Positions 45,098-57,480 of a stretch of DNA of 64,000 bases are shown piece after piece. The stretch covers positions 1,178,001-1,242,000 of the forward strand of contig NW_026946363.1 in assembly GCF_035222375.1 (NCBI RefSeq). Direction: 5' to 3'. Under the pieces are notes generated by a model. The model was not told the origin of the DNA. It was given only the letters and a program-made list of their open reading frames with translations, and did not search any database. The translations under genes were made by a program, and so were the position numbers. This DNA comes from Podospora pseudocomata. Its lineage: Eukaryota; Ascomycota; Sordariomycetes; Sordariales; Podosporaceae. Numbering within the stretch: position 1 is the first letter of the stretch; the number at the start of each line of letters is the position of its first letter.

Positions 45098-48000
45098 TGC
45101 GAAGAATGTTGGCAAACAAGATTGAAGCTAGTGTAAAGTGCCTGCAGCTAATATGTTGTTGATTGACGATGGGAGGCTGTCGATGTATCGCAAATCCCGA
45201 CGGAAAGAAACCGCTGCTGGCTGCAGGAAACCACGATGCAGTGATCAGCAGGACAGCCAACCGATCACCTGGAGGGCTGGTGACGTTGACACAAGCGCCC
45301 GCCTGTCGTCCGAAAAGCCAATTCTCCTTTGACAGGCGCCCGAAAAGTGTTTAAACTAGCGGCGACCGGGAACGTCGGAGAGATAGAAGAAAGAAGGGAT
45401 GCAGACAAATGCTGTTGTTTTTGTTTCCTTCGTCCTAGATCGATGCGGAGAGGGTCTTTGTTCGGTCGTCGGCACTTGGGTGACGTCGCTATCGGTAAAA
45501 CAGTCGCTTTTCCTTCCTTGGTATCCCTCAAATACTGCCAGCTCCGTTTCTGGAGTCGGCCAAGTCTTTGTCGATTCGTTGTTTTGTCGAAGCCGAAGAA
45601 AACAGCCCAGGAAGCCAAGATGCAAGTGTCGGGATGTCGTCGTCGCTTATAATCCGTATCGAGCACCTTTTACAATTTCAGATCTTTCAAGAGCGAGCGA
45701 ATGGTCCTTGAATTCGTCCTTCTTCCTCAATTCACTGTCGCCGTCGAAATGGCGCGAATAACGAGCGTCGTTGGTGGTGGTGGGAACGAGGGGAGGGTGG
45801 ATGAGCAAGAGGGAAAGGGAAAAACAGGGAAAATGGCGGTGGTGCAGAGGCAATAGGAAAATCAGCGAGTGAGAGGCGGGTGTGGGTGGTCGTCACTGGT
45901 CAGACAAGTTGGCGGGCTGCAACCTGGAATCGGTCGCTAGCTACAAGCAGTTCGGGTGGGCTGGGGTCGGTGACCCGGTCCGATGGGCTGAGTGATCAAG
46001 CACAAGCAGTGAATCAATAGAGGAGCGGTTGGCGGTCTGGTCTGGCTTCCCTTTCGTTTGGGCGGCATTCATCAAATCCCCAAAACGCGCGGGTCCGCTG
46101 TGAAGGCTGCTGACGAAGCACCCTGGCAGTGTCTAGACACACACTGACGGCCACTGACACCCCAACGCATGGCGAGTGATCACGGTGGCATCCAACGCAA
46201 TTCAATGGCATGGGCCAAGCAGCACGGGCCCTTAGGTCCCTACACCCTCAACGTGACCGTAGCACGTTTGGTATAGCGGCCAAATTGTGGGCGTGAGGGC
46301 GCCGCGCTGCGCTCTCACTTCTCTCGTATGGAAGTAATTACCTCTTCTATACAGTAACCCCCGGGCCGGTGATTATCGTGCTCCCGTTGGAGCATTCCTT
46401 CGTTTCTTCAGCCCACCTTGATTTCACCTTCATTCAGCCCTCAAGGTGCCTCAGCAGGGGACCCCGCGCCTCCAATCGATTCACGTCATGGTTCAACTTT
46501 CTCAGACATTTGGAAGGCTGAGGCTAAACAAGACAGAACAAAAGACCAGACAGCAGGGCATGGCATAACAAGTCCCAACCATGACAAGCCCAGGCAGCTT
46601 TTTTACCTCAACAACGCAACCAACACCGAGTTTAATAGGATCCGGCTCGACCGGACGAAAACATCAACCGACTCTCAGCGTTCAATGACACGCCATCAGC
46701 GGGAAAAAGCGGGCCATGTACATGCTTCGTGGGCCTGTTCCACACCCCACAATTACCCAGAGCGCCACCAATCAGCTGGGACGCGCCGGGGCGATTCACC
46801 GTTCGCTGCTTCGGTGCCGTTTGTACCTGGACCTTTTTTCGCATTTTAGCCATAACGTTGCATTATTGAAATATGCAAACCACCACCTACCCAAAAGGTT
46901 GATATTTCTCTTTTTTGCATCCGTATAGGGTGGTGGGTATATGTAATAGCTCACGTAATAATCGCTCGTGTTTGTGTGCGTCCTTGCTTTGGTGGTCGGG
47001 GGCCCAGGGATAACGTCAGACCAGTGGTAATTAACAGCCACAAGGTGTGAGGGGGAATGCAAGGTACCGGGCATCATGTCCGCGCGGCAGCAGGAACGGT
47101 ATGCCTCATCGGAGTGAACCTACATGCGTTTTTGGCCATGGCGTTCAGCTTATGTGGCTGATATTGTGGATAGGACAGCAGTCGAAAACTCGTTGGGGGT
47201 TCGAAAAGACTGGACATTGGTCAGTTTGACATTATATGAGGACTTCATGCTCGAGGAAAGATTGAGGTACCTCAGATACTCATGGAGAACATATTAGGAA
47301 GCTAAACTCCGATCCTGGGTGAGAAGGATTATGTCAAAACTCGAAGTGAGCAACAACAAACCAAAGATTCCCGAATCGGATGATGACAAGGCGGAAAGGT
47401 TGAACCCAAAGTAAAGCTCAAAGTCCAGACCTCGGTGAGGTCAAACTCACCTCTAGCAAGTCGGTGTAAACAACCAGCACATCACGAACCAAGAAAGAAA
47501 AAAAAAGAGAAACACTCAGCTGTTAAGAAGACCCAGAAACAGCCACAATCTGAAAAATCGCCCGACCCGCGGCTACACCTTCCGCAACACCTCCCCAGAA
47601 AGTCCCTGCATGGGTTTCGACCCTACCCTAGATTCTGTAGGATACCGCCCCTCCAGAAATAACTGACCATCCTTCCTCAACGTCATCAAACGTTGAACAG
47701 TACCTAGATCAGGCATCCTCTAGTTCTGTACCCATCTCACACGTCTAATCTTGCCTCTTTAGCTATTGTCCTTCGCCTGCCGCTGTGGCAAAAGAAGATC
47801 ACTCGGCTCCGAGGTATAACAACAAGCTGCCCGGTAGTAGTTGCCTTCTTTCCTTTTCTGGATTTTCACGCATGAGGATGGCCTGGTGTTATCAAGACTG
47901 ATTTTCTCTCTCTGCGTGTGTGTGTGTCACCCCTTTGAAGGATTGATCCCCCAACCCACGACCACGTGCTGTGATGGGCTTTCTGTGTGACGGGAAACCC

Positions 48001-50619
48001 GGCGCCCCCGGCAGTCCTTTCCGAAGTGAGGTTGATAGGCGCCTAGAGGTTACCTAGGGGTAGGTGTGGAATTGACCAATACCGCGGCTTCCCAGGTTTG
48101 TTTGATAAACGTGGCGATAAAAGAGACAGTTCGCAATGTCAAGAGGGGAGAAACATACATGACATTTGGCAGGACGCACTGTCAAATGAGGAAACATACC
48201 CCCAGCCTTTCGCCCTGGCGGTGAGGGTTTATTTGAAGGGATATACCCAGGTTGGTTTTCAGGTCTGCTGGGTTTGGCTGAATAGATCAGACGGTGACAT
48301 GATGGTAAAACATTATACAAGTCTTGCAGGCTTTGGTCATACAATCAACAAAAAAAACCCTTTTTTTCATTGCTTTTCATGCCACCTTTCAGGTGGGTCT
48401 CCCGAGGCTCGTGGTCGGCGCCTAAATGGGGAAATGTTTGAGAGTGGGTGACAACGTGGCTGTTGGTGAGACTGAAGATTTTTTGCTGGTTTACAATGAC
48501 GTCTGTTGTCTTTGAACAATATGTCTATCTGTTTGGCGCATATTGAGCTGGGAGGGCGTGGAAATCAGGCCAACCGGACGGGGTGTGAAGAGAGCCTTGG
48601 GCTCTTCCTCTCTGTCGATGCCGATTCGGATCGAGATGAAACAGAGCTTTGGTTGCCTATCCCGAGTGTGGTGGTAACCAGAGTGAGAGGGGCAAAACCG
48701 CCTCTCGTTGTTGATCCATTCGATGCTTGACGATGGTGTCTTGAATCAAGAGAGGCACCTTTGATCCAATGTGCTGTCCGGATTGGGCCGCATGCCGTGC
48801 AACTTTGTGCAATATGAATTCAAATCATGAATGAGGCAGAGGAAGCCACCACTCCATGGCATCGGTAAAGAATAAAGTAGTTCGGACCGGTGGCGGCTGA
48901 GAATAACCTTCTGAGGTATTGTTCTCGCGTGTTCCGAGGGTGTAAACCCCCCCTTGTGCTACGGGTAGTGTTGGCTTGTGACCTGGGATTTCGGGGCCTT
49001 GTTCTTCGTAAGGGATTGTCCGTGGACAGTCGTCTGAGTGTTTCGGCTACCAACACCGAAGCTGTTTAAAGACGTGGTCAACGCAAAGCTCTTGCTTACC
49101 CTATTTTTCGGCTCGGAGCTTCTAACTCGGACATATTGTGTGACCACCACGTTTGAGGTTCTTGGCTGGGACCAGGGAATCATCAGATGTTCCCCCTCAC
49201 ATGGGCAGGGATTGCTTTCGGCCGTTAATACTTGCTGGAAAATATAAGCCTGATGGCACTGCAAGATACCCAGGTAGAGCAACCTTGGGCGATTGGGTGC
49301 CCCTGGGCTGGATGAGGATGCGTGGCATGCATTAGTGCCGGTATTTGAACTGATTGTGCCAACCACATGGGATTGCTTCCTTGGGGAGACATTCTGGGCG
49401 TACATTTTCACGGTGTGGCGGTGTTGTACGCTGAATCCCTTCCCAAGCTGGTACAGAATGAAATTTGACGCCAGAAAGTGAGACATCGATGGAGCAGGTC
49501 AATGATGCTGTCAAACTCTACCGAAGTTGCTTCACTGCAACGTTGTCAGCAGTTGATTTTGGTTCTCGCAGATCCTCGGGTCGAGCTTCTCGACGAAATC
49601 CTTGAGTACCATGGCATATGTTGCTTCTTGGATGTTCATCATCATATTTCACCTTGACTGTATAGTGCAAGCAGTCCCGATGCAATGGATCTGCAGCACT
49701 AACTCGTCGAAACGGTGACGCTACCGAGTACAAAGACTTGTCTGTGTTATTGTGGGAGTGCCCACGACGGCTGCATGGACCCTTCTTCCTGACGATCCCG
49801 CGCATGGTTAAGTGTCTTGAACTTTGATGGCGGAAGTCAACCTAGACGGGTTATTACGTCTCTTTTTGACCATTCGGAAGCTTCAAATGGTCTCAAAAAA
49901 GACAAGGAACACCTCTGAGACGCATCATTGCCGCTCGGTCTGGAACAGCCCGTCCGCACCCACCTCGCCTAACGTTGGTGTTCAACATTAATACAACTGC
50001 ATCCACCCGGTCCTGGCAAGGCAACTAGAGGGGTAGATAGCCTTATAGGACCGGCGAACTTTTGGAGAATCTTGCTGGGGATATCATTCGGCGGGATGTC
50101 CGGGAGGCCTGTTGGCAGCAGCTGAAAGCTCAACGCCTTCTCAGACAGCAGACAGCAGGGCAAGCTCAATACGAAGAGCTATAACGTCTTCTTGTGCCTG
50201 AAAAGTCTCTGTTTCAGACCCATTAACTGCCCGTAAGACAGCCTAGTACAGCAAGTGCCTGGGGTAAGTGCCTAGGTAGGTATAAGCTCGCAAGTGACAG
50301 GTGCCAGAACTCAGTATCTGCCATCAGTTACGCATGAGGGATGACCCAGCTATAAATTCCATGTCGCACAACACCGGCCCAGCTCGGAGGCCCGTTTGCC
50401 TCCTGGCGGTGAGCCAACAACTATCTTCCGACCTTTGTCTATTCGAGTCGACCGCTCCGTGTTTTCTGAGACAGAGCCATTGACATCCATCAACCTTGTG
50501 CTTGACGCCCACGAAGACGAATATCATCCGAGACATGCCGGAAGTGACCCTCGAGTACATGCAGGAAGACACGCCATGTGAGAAGGAGCCACGCGGGATG
50601 TATGACATGACAATCGAAT
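45098..50619. other. 5.5-kb gene-poor region
   Basis: Many short frames on both strands, none with a family motif or convincing splice structure. The longest (48959-49486 minus) has no recognisable features. Short homopurine runs and a GT microsatellite near 47917-47928 are present. It may contain decayed sequence or non-coding transcripts, but nothing is supportable. Confidence 0.5.
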
Positions 50620-51047
50620 TTACACTCCGGGATGGAGTGGGCTGTAGACACCCCTTGCGGCAGGCTGTCGACGAGTGGGATGACAGCTAGTACCAAGTAC
50701 TGCCGAGGTGATTCTATCGTGGGCGAGATGATCATCCATATACGAAGACAGAGTGGCTGGCAAGTTGAAAATATCTATAAAGGTCTGGTCCCTTGAAGGA
50801 AAGCCCCGAGTATTCTCATCAGCCACCAGCACCAAAGCAAGATCTCAAAAGAAGAAGAACATACCTTCAACACTTCCTCGGCCATATCTACAACACAGCA
50901 CACATCTATCAACATGCCGGAAAATTCAGGAACCAGCTCTTCCCAGAGCTCAACTTCAAGTGCCACCTTGTCAGGTGCGTCTGGATACTCTTCGTATCCG
51001 AGGTAATCCAAAGCCCGTCGCCGGTTAGTACACTGCTGTCTACTCAT
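50620..51047 (-). CDS. Candidate small two-exon gene, 115 aa, unknown
   Basis: Exon 50865-51047 (MSRQQCTNRRRALDYLGYEE to VVDMAEEVLK) and exon 50620-50784 (TFIDIFNLPATLSSYMDDHL to the stop) join in phase 0 across GTATGT...GGCTGATG...GACCAG. The first exon is acidic and amphipathic (DKVALEVELWEELVPEF), with coding-like codon choice and a good donor. No family recognised. It lies 384 bp from the Zn2Cys6 gene on the same strand. The alternative is a decayed gene fragment. Confidence 0.4.
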
Positions 51048-51431
51048 ATTTGCCCTCAACCAAGTAGCTGACCTAGGCTTCAGGTGAATCACGATGGATG
51101 AGATCGTTGGAGTGATGGTGTACAAGCATGTTTTCGGTTTGCCAGGAGGTCAAAGGTGTTGAGTGATCATTGATTTCGACAGTGGAGTGGTGGACATATT
51201 TGTTTGTCTTGGGGTCTGAAATGGGGCGGCTTTGGTGCTATTTGTTTGTTTTCTTCGGTTGCTGGGTTTTTGGCTAAATGTTGGCACTGCGGTGGTGATG
51301 GCGTCTTTGACTACGAACTTCTCTAGCTTGTTCAATTAGATACCTTGAATTGATGGGTGAAAATCTAGGTCGCGTATGGCTTGCGGAGCCAAGGTGTGAA
51401 GTGATGAAGTGATGTATTCCGTAAATGTGAA
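51048..51431. other. Short intergenic region, nothing recognised
   Basis: 384 bp between the small candidate gene and the 3' end of the Zn2Cys6 gene; no motif seen. Confidence 0.6.
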
Positions 51432-52762
51432 TTATGAATTTTGTGCGAGCATGTCCAACGGCCAAGAGAGCCAGTGGTCCCAATCCGGGCCAAGATATGC
51501 TGCGATACTTTTGAGTAGGTGAGCTCCTGAATCTGCAACATGCCAAACGTCTCGACTCAGGTGTAGGTAGAGTGCCCAGTAGCCCATCACGGCAATCGCC
51601 TCTGGTCGTCGCTGGGCAAGCAACTCGGTGAACTCTGATGGTACGGCTGCAGGCCTAACCCAGTCGTCAGCGAATACCAAACTTATGGTTCAAGATAGAA
51701 AGGTACTTGCCACATGAAGATCATTAGATAGCGTTCATTGCGCACGTCATTGCCCAGAATCCTGTCAAACCCAACTTGCATATAAGCCGCAGCTTTGAGA
51801 CAGGCCTCTTTCGACTGAGCGTCGAGACTGAGTGACTCAGAAATGAGATGTCGAAGATAGTCACAATGATTCCCCAGTGGCAATGACTGGGAAATGCTAA
51901 TCGCCCAAAGAACAAGGTGCTTGATATCAGATTCGAGTAGAAGCTCCCATGCACTGATCGACACGCCTTTCAAACCACCAGAGATTGAAAGAAACTGAAG
52001 ATAGCGGTCAAGAAACCCATCCAGATTCGTATCGCGCTTAGCAAGCAGATCGGCGAGTAAATGTCGGCTGAGCAAAGAACAGTAGAGGAGGAGGGCGGAG
52101 CAGTTGTTCTGGTCAATCTGAGCCTTGGCTGCAGTCTCGTTGTAAATCGAGATGGCCCTTGTTTGAAGATGCATCGCGTGCTCCGAGAAGAAGTCGGACC
52201 TGTCGGGGAAAAGCGCAACCAACCTTCGCGCGCACACCGCCAGCATCTGGTGCATCAAGTACGGAGCTTGAAGAGCGCATCTGAATAAGAGTTTTGAGGC
52301 AAAGTCGTGTAGCTCCTCGTTGAGTTCTGGTGCGTGATCAGAGAATTTGAACCGGATCATGAGCTCCATATGAGCACTGTTGACATCGTGACAGAGATGA
52401 GAGCTTGGATGGCCCAGCTCGGGTAGGGGGACACCAGGAACAGGTGCTGCATCGCCAATTGTGCCCACGGCGACATTTGACATCGGCGAGCCTGACACTG
52501 ATCCTGGTGGTGATACCGCGACTCGATCACCAGCGAATGATACGGGTGCCCCGTCGGTCACCGGTGAGGCATAGCTACAGTCTCGGCCGGAGAGCGTACA
52601 GATGATGCATTTGGGGCGTTGCTCGTCACACTACATCCAGAGAGGTTAGCAATAAAGTTTTGAAACCCAACGGGAGCTAGTTAGGTAGGTAGGCACCTTG
52701 ACATGACGTCGTTTGCACTCGAGGCATCCCGCCCGTGACTTCTTATGACTTCTTCGAAGCAT
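51432..52762 (-). CDS. Zn2Cys6 transcription factor (Upc2/sterol-regulator-like)
   Basis: Exons 52697-52762, 51711-52630 and 51432-51654 encode 402 aa. The binuclear zinc cluster is near the N-terminus: Cys13, Cys16, Cys23, Cys30, Cys33 and Cys40, preceded by RRSHKKSR. It is split by an intron after HVK (GTGCCT...GCTAAC...ATGTAG). A Ser/Pro/Val-rich linker (about 45-90) leads to an all-helical ligand/regulatory domain that ends IFMWPAAVPSEFTELLAQRR, GYWALYLHLSRDVW and YLGPDWDHWLSWP, blocks typical of the Upc2/Ecm22 group and related fungal regulators. The second intron appears to be GC-AG: donor GCAAGT after the Trp codon, acceptor GGTTAG. The nearby GTACCT donor would break the frame. Nuclear regulator; ligand and targets not predictable. 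Confidence 0.88.
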
Positions 52763-54139
52763 GGTTTGTGTCAGCACCAAGAATTGGCTGTTGATCAAGC
52801 GGGTGTAGGAAGTGGCCCTCTGAAACTCCAGAATTTCAGGGATCAGATCCACCAGATGCGGTTGGATTGGTGGATAGTTCCAGGCCTTAGGCCGGCTCTT
52901 TGACCGCGATCTCCGCTAAAAGAAGGCTCGACCCGGGGGTAATCTCGAAGTTAGAGATCTCACAAGTGTGAAAGAAATTCACCAGTAACGTGGTCATTCT
53001 TATACAATTAGATTGTTCTTGGTGTGATTAATTTGCTGATCTTGACTGCGGCCAAGTCGGGTAAGCACTTCGCTCCCATCGAGTTCTAGATCAAGTTTAA
53101 ATCATTGATTCATCCCACGCTGAATCAAAGTCCGATAAATCACCCTATGAAGTCGACCTAAGAAACTCCGGCTCACTAGCACTAAGCCACTAATGGCAAA
53201 TTAATAGTATTGTTGCTGCCGGGCGTGAGGATGCGGCACTGTCGTGAGAATTGATTGGGCAGTGATCTGATTGTGTAGAAATGCCCATCGGATAGTTTCA
53301 GACCTCGGATGACAAATGGCGCCTACAATACTGCTTCTTGCTACAACCCTATCCAAGGTCAGTTCAAAACTATTGGTCTCACATAATCTCAACCTCCGAC
53401 TGGCACGGAGCATTCTGTCCTTCTGCTCACGCTCAAATAGGGTCCTCCTGCGGATATATGCGGGTGAGAGCGGGTGTATGAAAACCATATGATTGCTCGA
53501 CACTGTAAGGGTCAACCTCAAGGCGAACAGAGGTGACGTTAGGAGGAGACAAGCGAGACAACAAGCTTATCCAACGATGATAAGCTGACTCCACGGCTAT
53601 GTTCAGGTAGGTAAGGTGTACAGCGACCTGCCAAAGTATCTCATCGATAATCAGCTGTGGCACATCTTTGCTTCCAAAATCTTGTGGTTGAAGGCGTCGA
53701 GTCGAGATACATACCAGGTAGTTCCAAATGTTTGTTGAAGAAAAGGTCCAAAATCATGCAAACGAGAAAGAATATCAAAAACTGGGAGCCTGAAATTTGT
53801 CCAATTGGAAAGCACACCGACCTCCTCGATTTGATGAGGACCCAGCTGGCTGGTTCTTGGGACCACCGTGGCAGGGGGGTTTCCCCTGCTAGTTTCTGCC
53901 ATGAACTCTCACGCTCTCCCGATGACGATCCTTCCCCTCGACGCGCTTCGAAATTCAAACTCAGACGCGTCTTTTATTTTGCTCTTCATTCTCGAGTGGT
54001 GTGAGCAAGATCAGGACCGCACTCCTTTTTGGCCCTTATCTGAGTTCTGTGGCTGGATTTCAACCATTGAACCACTCCTTTTGGGTCGGTTTCATCATCT
54101 CCTGACTTTTGACTCGCACAATCCGAGTCCACAAACATC
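52763..54139. other. Divergent intergenic region, no gene
   Basis: 1.4 kb between the divergent Zn2Cys6 and DUF7726-type genes. Nothing recognised beyond a GGTAGGTAAGG motif near 53606. Confidence 0.55.
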
Positions 54140-55200
54140 ATGTCATCATGGGTAAATCACCTGCACATTCCAGATGCACATCAGAAACTCCACCACTAAC
54201 ACATACCCAGGTGTTCCGTCCTCCCGTGGCACCATCCACAGGCGTCATGCCTATCTCAGCTCTCCTCTCGCCTCAGCCAGACGCTGATAAAGAGAATCAT
54301 GGCCCCGCTGCAAGCAAAAGCCTAAAGCGCAAGTCCCTCGATGACCATGCCATTGCCCCAGCAGGATCAGGCATGTCCCTCGACGACATCGACCTCAAAG
54401 GCGTACCAATCGACATGAACTGCGACCAGGTCCGTCGCAAAATCAATAATCTTCTCGACTCCGCCGCCATGACCAAAACCGCCTTCGCCCGTGAGATTGG
54501 CGTCAGCACCAAATCGCTTTCAGGCTTCTTGGGTGTCCACGGTCCCTTCAACGGCTCAGGCTTCGCCGCCTATGAAAACGCCTGGGAGTGGTTCAAGAAG
54601 AGGGAGATGCTCGGTATCCCTCTGCTAGTAGGGAAGAAACAGAAGACTTCCGCCACCACTGCTGCCTTTGCTGCTCCTGCTGTCACTGTGGCCCCAGCCC
54701 CCGCAACCGCATCCAAAGCCAAACCCTCCGCTGCCTCTTCGGTTCCTGATATCAGCGGAATTCACCTGGAAGGTCAGGAAACTGACTCCGTCCCCGTCTA
54801 TGACTCTTGCGACGAAATCCGCCGTAAGATCAACCTACATCTCAAAAAAGACGGCGTCACTCAGGCGTCTTTCCTCCGGGACATCTACGCCCAGCTTCGC
54901 GGCCCCAGCAAGCCAGGAAAATGCTTCCAGAGCGTGCAGCTCCAGCGATTTAGGGGGATGACGGGGAGTAACTGTGGGGCGAAATCAGCGTTGTATTACG
55001 GGGCTTATGTCTTTTTTGAAAAGATCCGGATCAAGGAGGGGAAGCCGAAGACGAAGCATAGGTTGGAAATGGAGGGGCTTTGGGGGGCAGCAGGGGCGGA
55101 TAGGGAGCATGATGGGAACACTAGGGTTTGGGTCTTGGGTGTGGCGAGCAAAGGAGATAGTGGGAGGGGGGGGGGAGGTGGGGGGTATGCTTACTTTTGA
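54140..55200 (+). CDS. DUF7726-type protein with two helical repeats
   Basis: Preferred model: exons 54140-54151 and 54211-55200, 333 aa, beginning MSSWVFRPPVAPSTG. The 59-bp intron has GTAAAT, CACTAAC and CCCAG. Without splicing, an ATG at 54148 reads through the intron into the same frame (MGKSPAHSRC...). Residues 20-70 are disordered with a KRKSLDD nuclear-signal-like patch. Two related helical modules follow: CDQVRRKINNLLDSAAMTKT...FAREIGVSTKSLSGFL (75-135) and CDEIRRKINLHLKKDGVTQA...RIKEGKPKTKHRLEME (204-291), separated by an Ala/Pro linker. The (C)D-x-(V/I)RRKIN start and the helix-turn-helix-like shape suggest a DNA- or chromatin-associated role in the nucleus, but no function is known to me. 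The end is Gly-rich. Confidence 0.8.
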
Positions 55201-55463
55201 TTAGGGGGGCGACGGGTGGTAGAGTTAGTTTGGTATGATGCTGCTGGTTATCGATGATATTTGGAAACTACCTACCTTATGTTTGGGGGATGACTTTGAA
55301 TGGCGTGGTTTAATTTGGTGGGAGGAAAATGGGGCGGCTTTTGTGATATTCAAGTTAGCGATCTTATAATATGGTACTTATCGGTGCTCAGTGTGCTCAA
55401 AAATAATAAAATCTCTTACATTTATTCTTTTCTGTTGCCTTTATAGGCCAGTCATGCAGGATC
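55201..55463. other. Short intergenic region, nothing recognised
   Basis: 3' flank of the preceding gene; AT-rich, no motif seen. Confidence 0.6.
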
Positions 55464-56823
55464 GTGCCTCAAGGAAAGGTTTTGGGCCAACCTAAAGGAT
55501 CACCTCGTGACTGTCGTCTAAGTTTGAACCACAGAAAGCCACCTTATTTTTTTGAAAACTTGAATAAGGACAGGAAACTTTTGAGCTTCCAGTTTCAATC
55601 ACCTTCTGCTCTCCGTAAAAGATTGATTTTCCATCAACTCTCCATTCGTCAACAAAGCAACAATGAACGCATCTATTACCTTACCGATGACCTGATCTCG
55701 CTCCAGACTCTGATATACGTTGGCATGTCTGCAAAAAAGGCAGGTGAGCTCTGGTGGGAGTGGATGTTCCGCGGGCGTTATGACCATTCCAATCACAGGA
55801 CCTTCCTCCACTTCATTCGCCAATACACAACTGAGAACCACGTGGTGGAAGCCGCCGATGACAGTGATACTCAATGGTGAAAATGTATGGATGCTTGCGG
55901 TCTTGCCGTCGAAACCCAGGACGCCATCGTGGATCCGCAGTTCACCTATCTCCGCCTGTCCAAATCTTGCCTGCACTGGATGAATGACACAATGGATATG
56001 CGCTACGCCGAGCTCGATGGCATCTACGATCCGTGGCGGGTCGGCTATTCGGAGCAGCGGCGGATAGCAACGGGTGATGTTTCCAAACGCCACTCAACTC
56101 CCGGACAACAGCAGCAGGGCACGCTGGCTATCAACCTGACTTAGAGCTCCGCAAAAGCCGACAATCCTCCCGGGCATACAGTACTCTACAAAGCAATTAA
56201 CCACGCTCGCGGCCATTGTCTCTTTGACGAGGCCGGCATCATGTTGTATAATTAGAGGGATGTCTGCGAACCTCTAATAGAGAATGCCATCCCAAGACAA
56301 CTCTTTACCTTCACACCGCACGTCGAAATTGCAGAACCTGAAGCGAGCTATGGGAAACGACGGGCACGGCTCGATTCGATGGTGATATTTCGCGTTTACA
56401 TCCCGAACTCTGTCATTGAAAGTTTACCTGGGCCCAACTGCCTTCGACATTTCCACTATCCGACAGATGACTGGAAGAAGTTTGTTTTAACTTCTCACAG
56501 AAAAGGGAAACTGGTGGCCTGGGTATCAGCGGTCGTACCACATGTACAAATCGGCCATCCTCACGATTGCCGATGCATCTCGGGGACCCAATCATGCGTT
56601 TGAGGCATTGAAATCCTGGGACGATGTCACGGAGGTCACGGAGAGGTTCTTGTTTAAACTTGGAGTCGATGGGAGTGGGTCCATAGCCACCCAATACATT
56701 GTCGACGGGTACGATGGAGGATGCACATGGCTCGACAGCAATGCTCGGGACGTCACGGCTTTTCTCTTTACTGAGGTTGACTTGAATTCGTGGCTTGCAG
56801 AGAACCCAGTTGCAAATAGTTAA
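55464..56823 (+). pseudogene. Decayed gene of a fungal family of unknown function
   Basis: Successive open pieces in changing frames on the plus strand read like one protein. They are LTDDLISLQTLIYVGMSAKK and AGELWWEWMFRG near 55680-55770, CMDACGLAVETQDAIVDP and DTMDMRYAELDGIYDPWRVG at 55887-56144, FRVYIPNSVIESLPGP at 56379-56480, and an end at 56542-56823 with SWDDVTEVTERFLFKLG and TEVDLNSWLAENP. Their order fits a conserved Sordariomycete family that I remember only as hypothetical proteins with a WPSDEWK-like block (here YPTDDWKK). At least three breaks interrupt it, so it looks inactive. Age is moderate, since long stretches remain readable. Confidence 0.6.
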
Positions 56824-57480
56824 GGGAAAAGGATTTGAAACAGCTACAAGGTCTTCAAGACACCCACAATGTCTTCCAAGAGAGTGGGAAGGGAGTGATA
56901 CCATCAGGGACGTGTTTATCAACGCACAAGGCAAAGCTTTAAATTCTGCCGCAGTCTACTATCATGTCCATGACGTACCTAGATTCTGTTTGATAGGTAC
57001 CTGGGCCACGATCGTGGCTTTGACCTCGCCGCAGCAGAAGCAGTGACTTGTGCTACGGAGTGTGTTTTATCATAACAGGTATCTCGACACACTGTACTCC
57101 TGTATTATCTATGAAGAACCAGTGAATACTGTGATAAAGCCACTCACACTGTGGCATAGCTATTCACAAGCTGCCACGTCTCCGTTGTCTAGATCTTTAT
57201 GGCCAGGCTGGAAATGGTGTCGAGATTTATGCCGTATAACCTGGCGACCACGTTTTATAGGATACCCCCGACTTCTACGTTCCTACCATGCCACCCCTCG
57301 TCCGTCCTCGAATAAGCCTGGGCACTGCCTTGGTGACCAGTTGCCTCCCCTCCCCCCACCGGGTTCGCAAAGTGTTCCATGAGAATGATGTTAACACAAA
57401 GCGACCCCGCTCTCTGGCAACCGGTGAGTGTGTCACCTTGAGCGTGTTCTCCGAAAACCATTTGTTTTGTGATCAAATCA
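56824..57480. other. Between two decayed genes, nothing recognised
   Basis: 657 bp with no gene. Could include the promoter remnant of the following pseudogene. Confidence 0.5.

Noticed and set aside
48959-49486. 175-codon minus frame
   Set aside because: No recognisable domain, erratic composition, and no coherent intron signals.
49518-49805. Minus-strand pieces near 49550-49660 that read like a short protein (MVLKDFVEKLDPRICENQ)
   Set aside because: Coding-like for about 36 codons only, with no start-to-stop model or family; could be a fragment.
55878-55886. Stop codon between two same-frame readable pieces considered as programmed readthrough
   Set aside because: Other breaks follow downstream, so simple gene decay explains it better.
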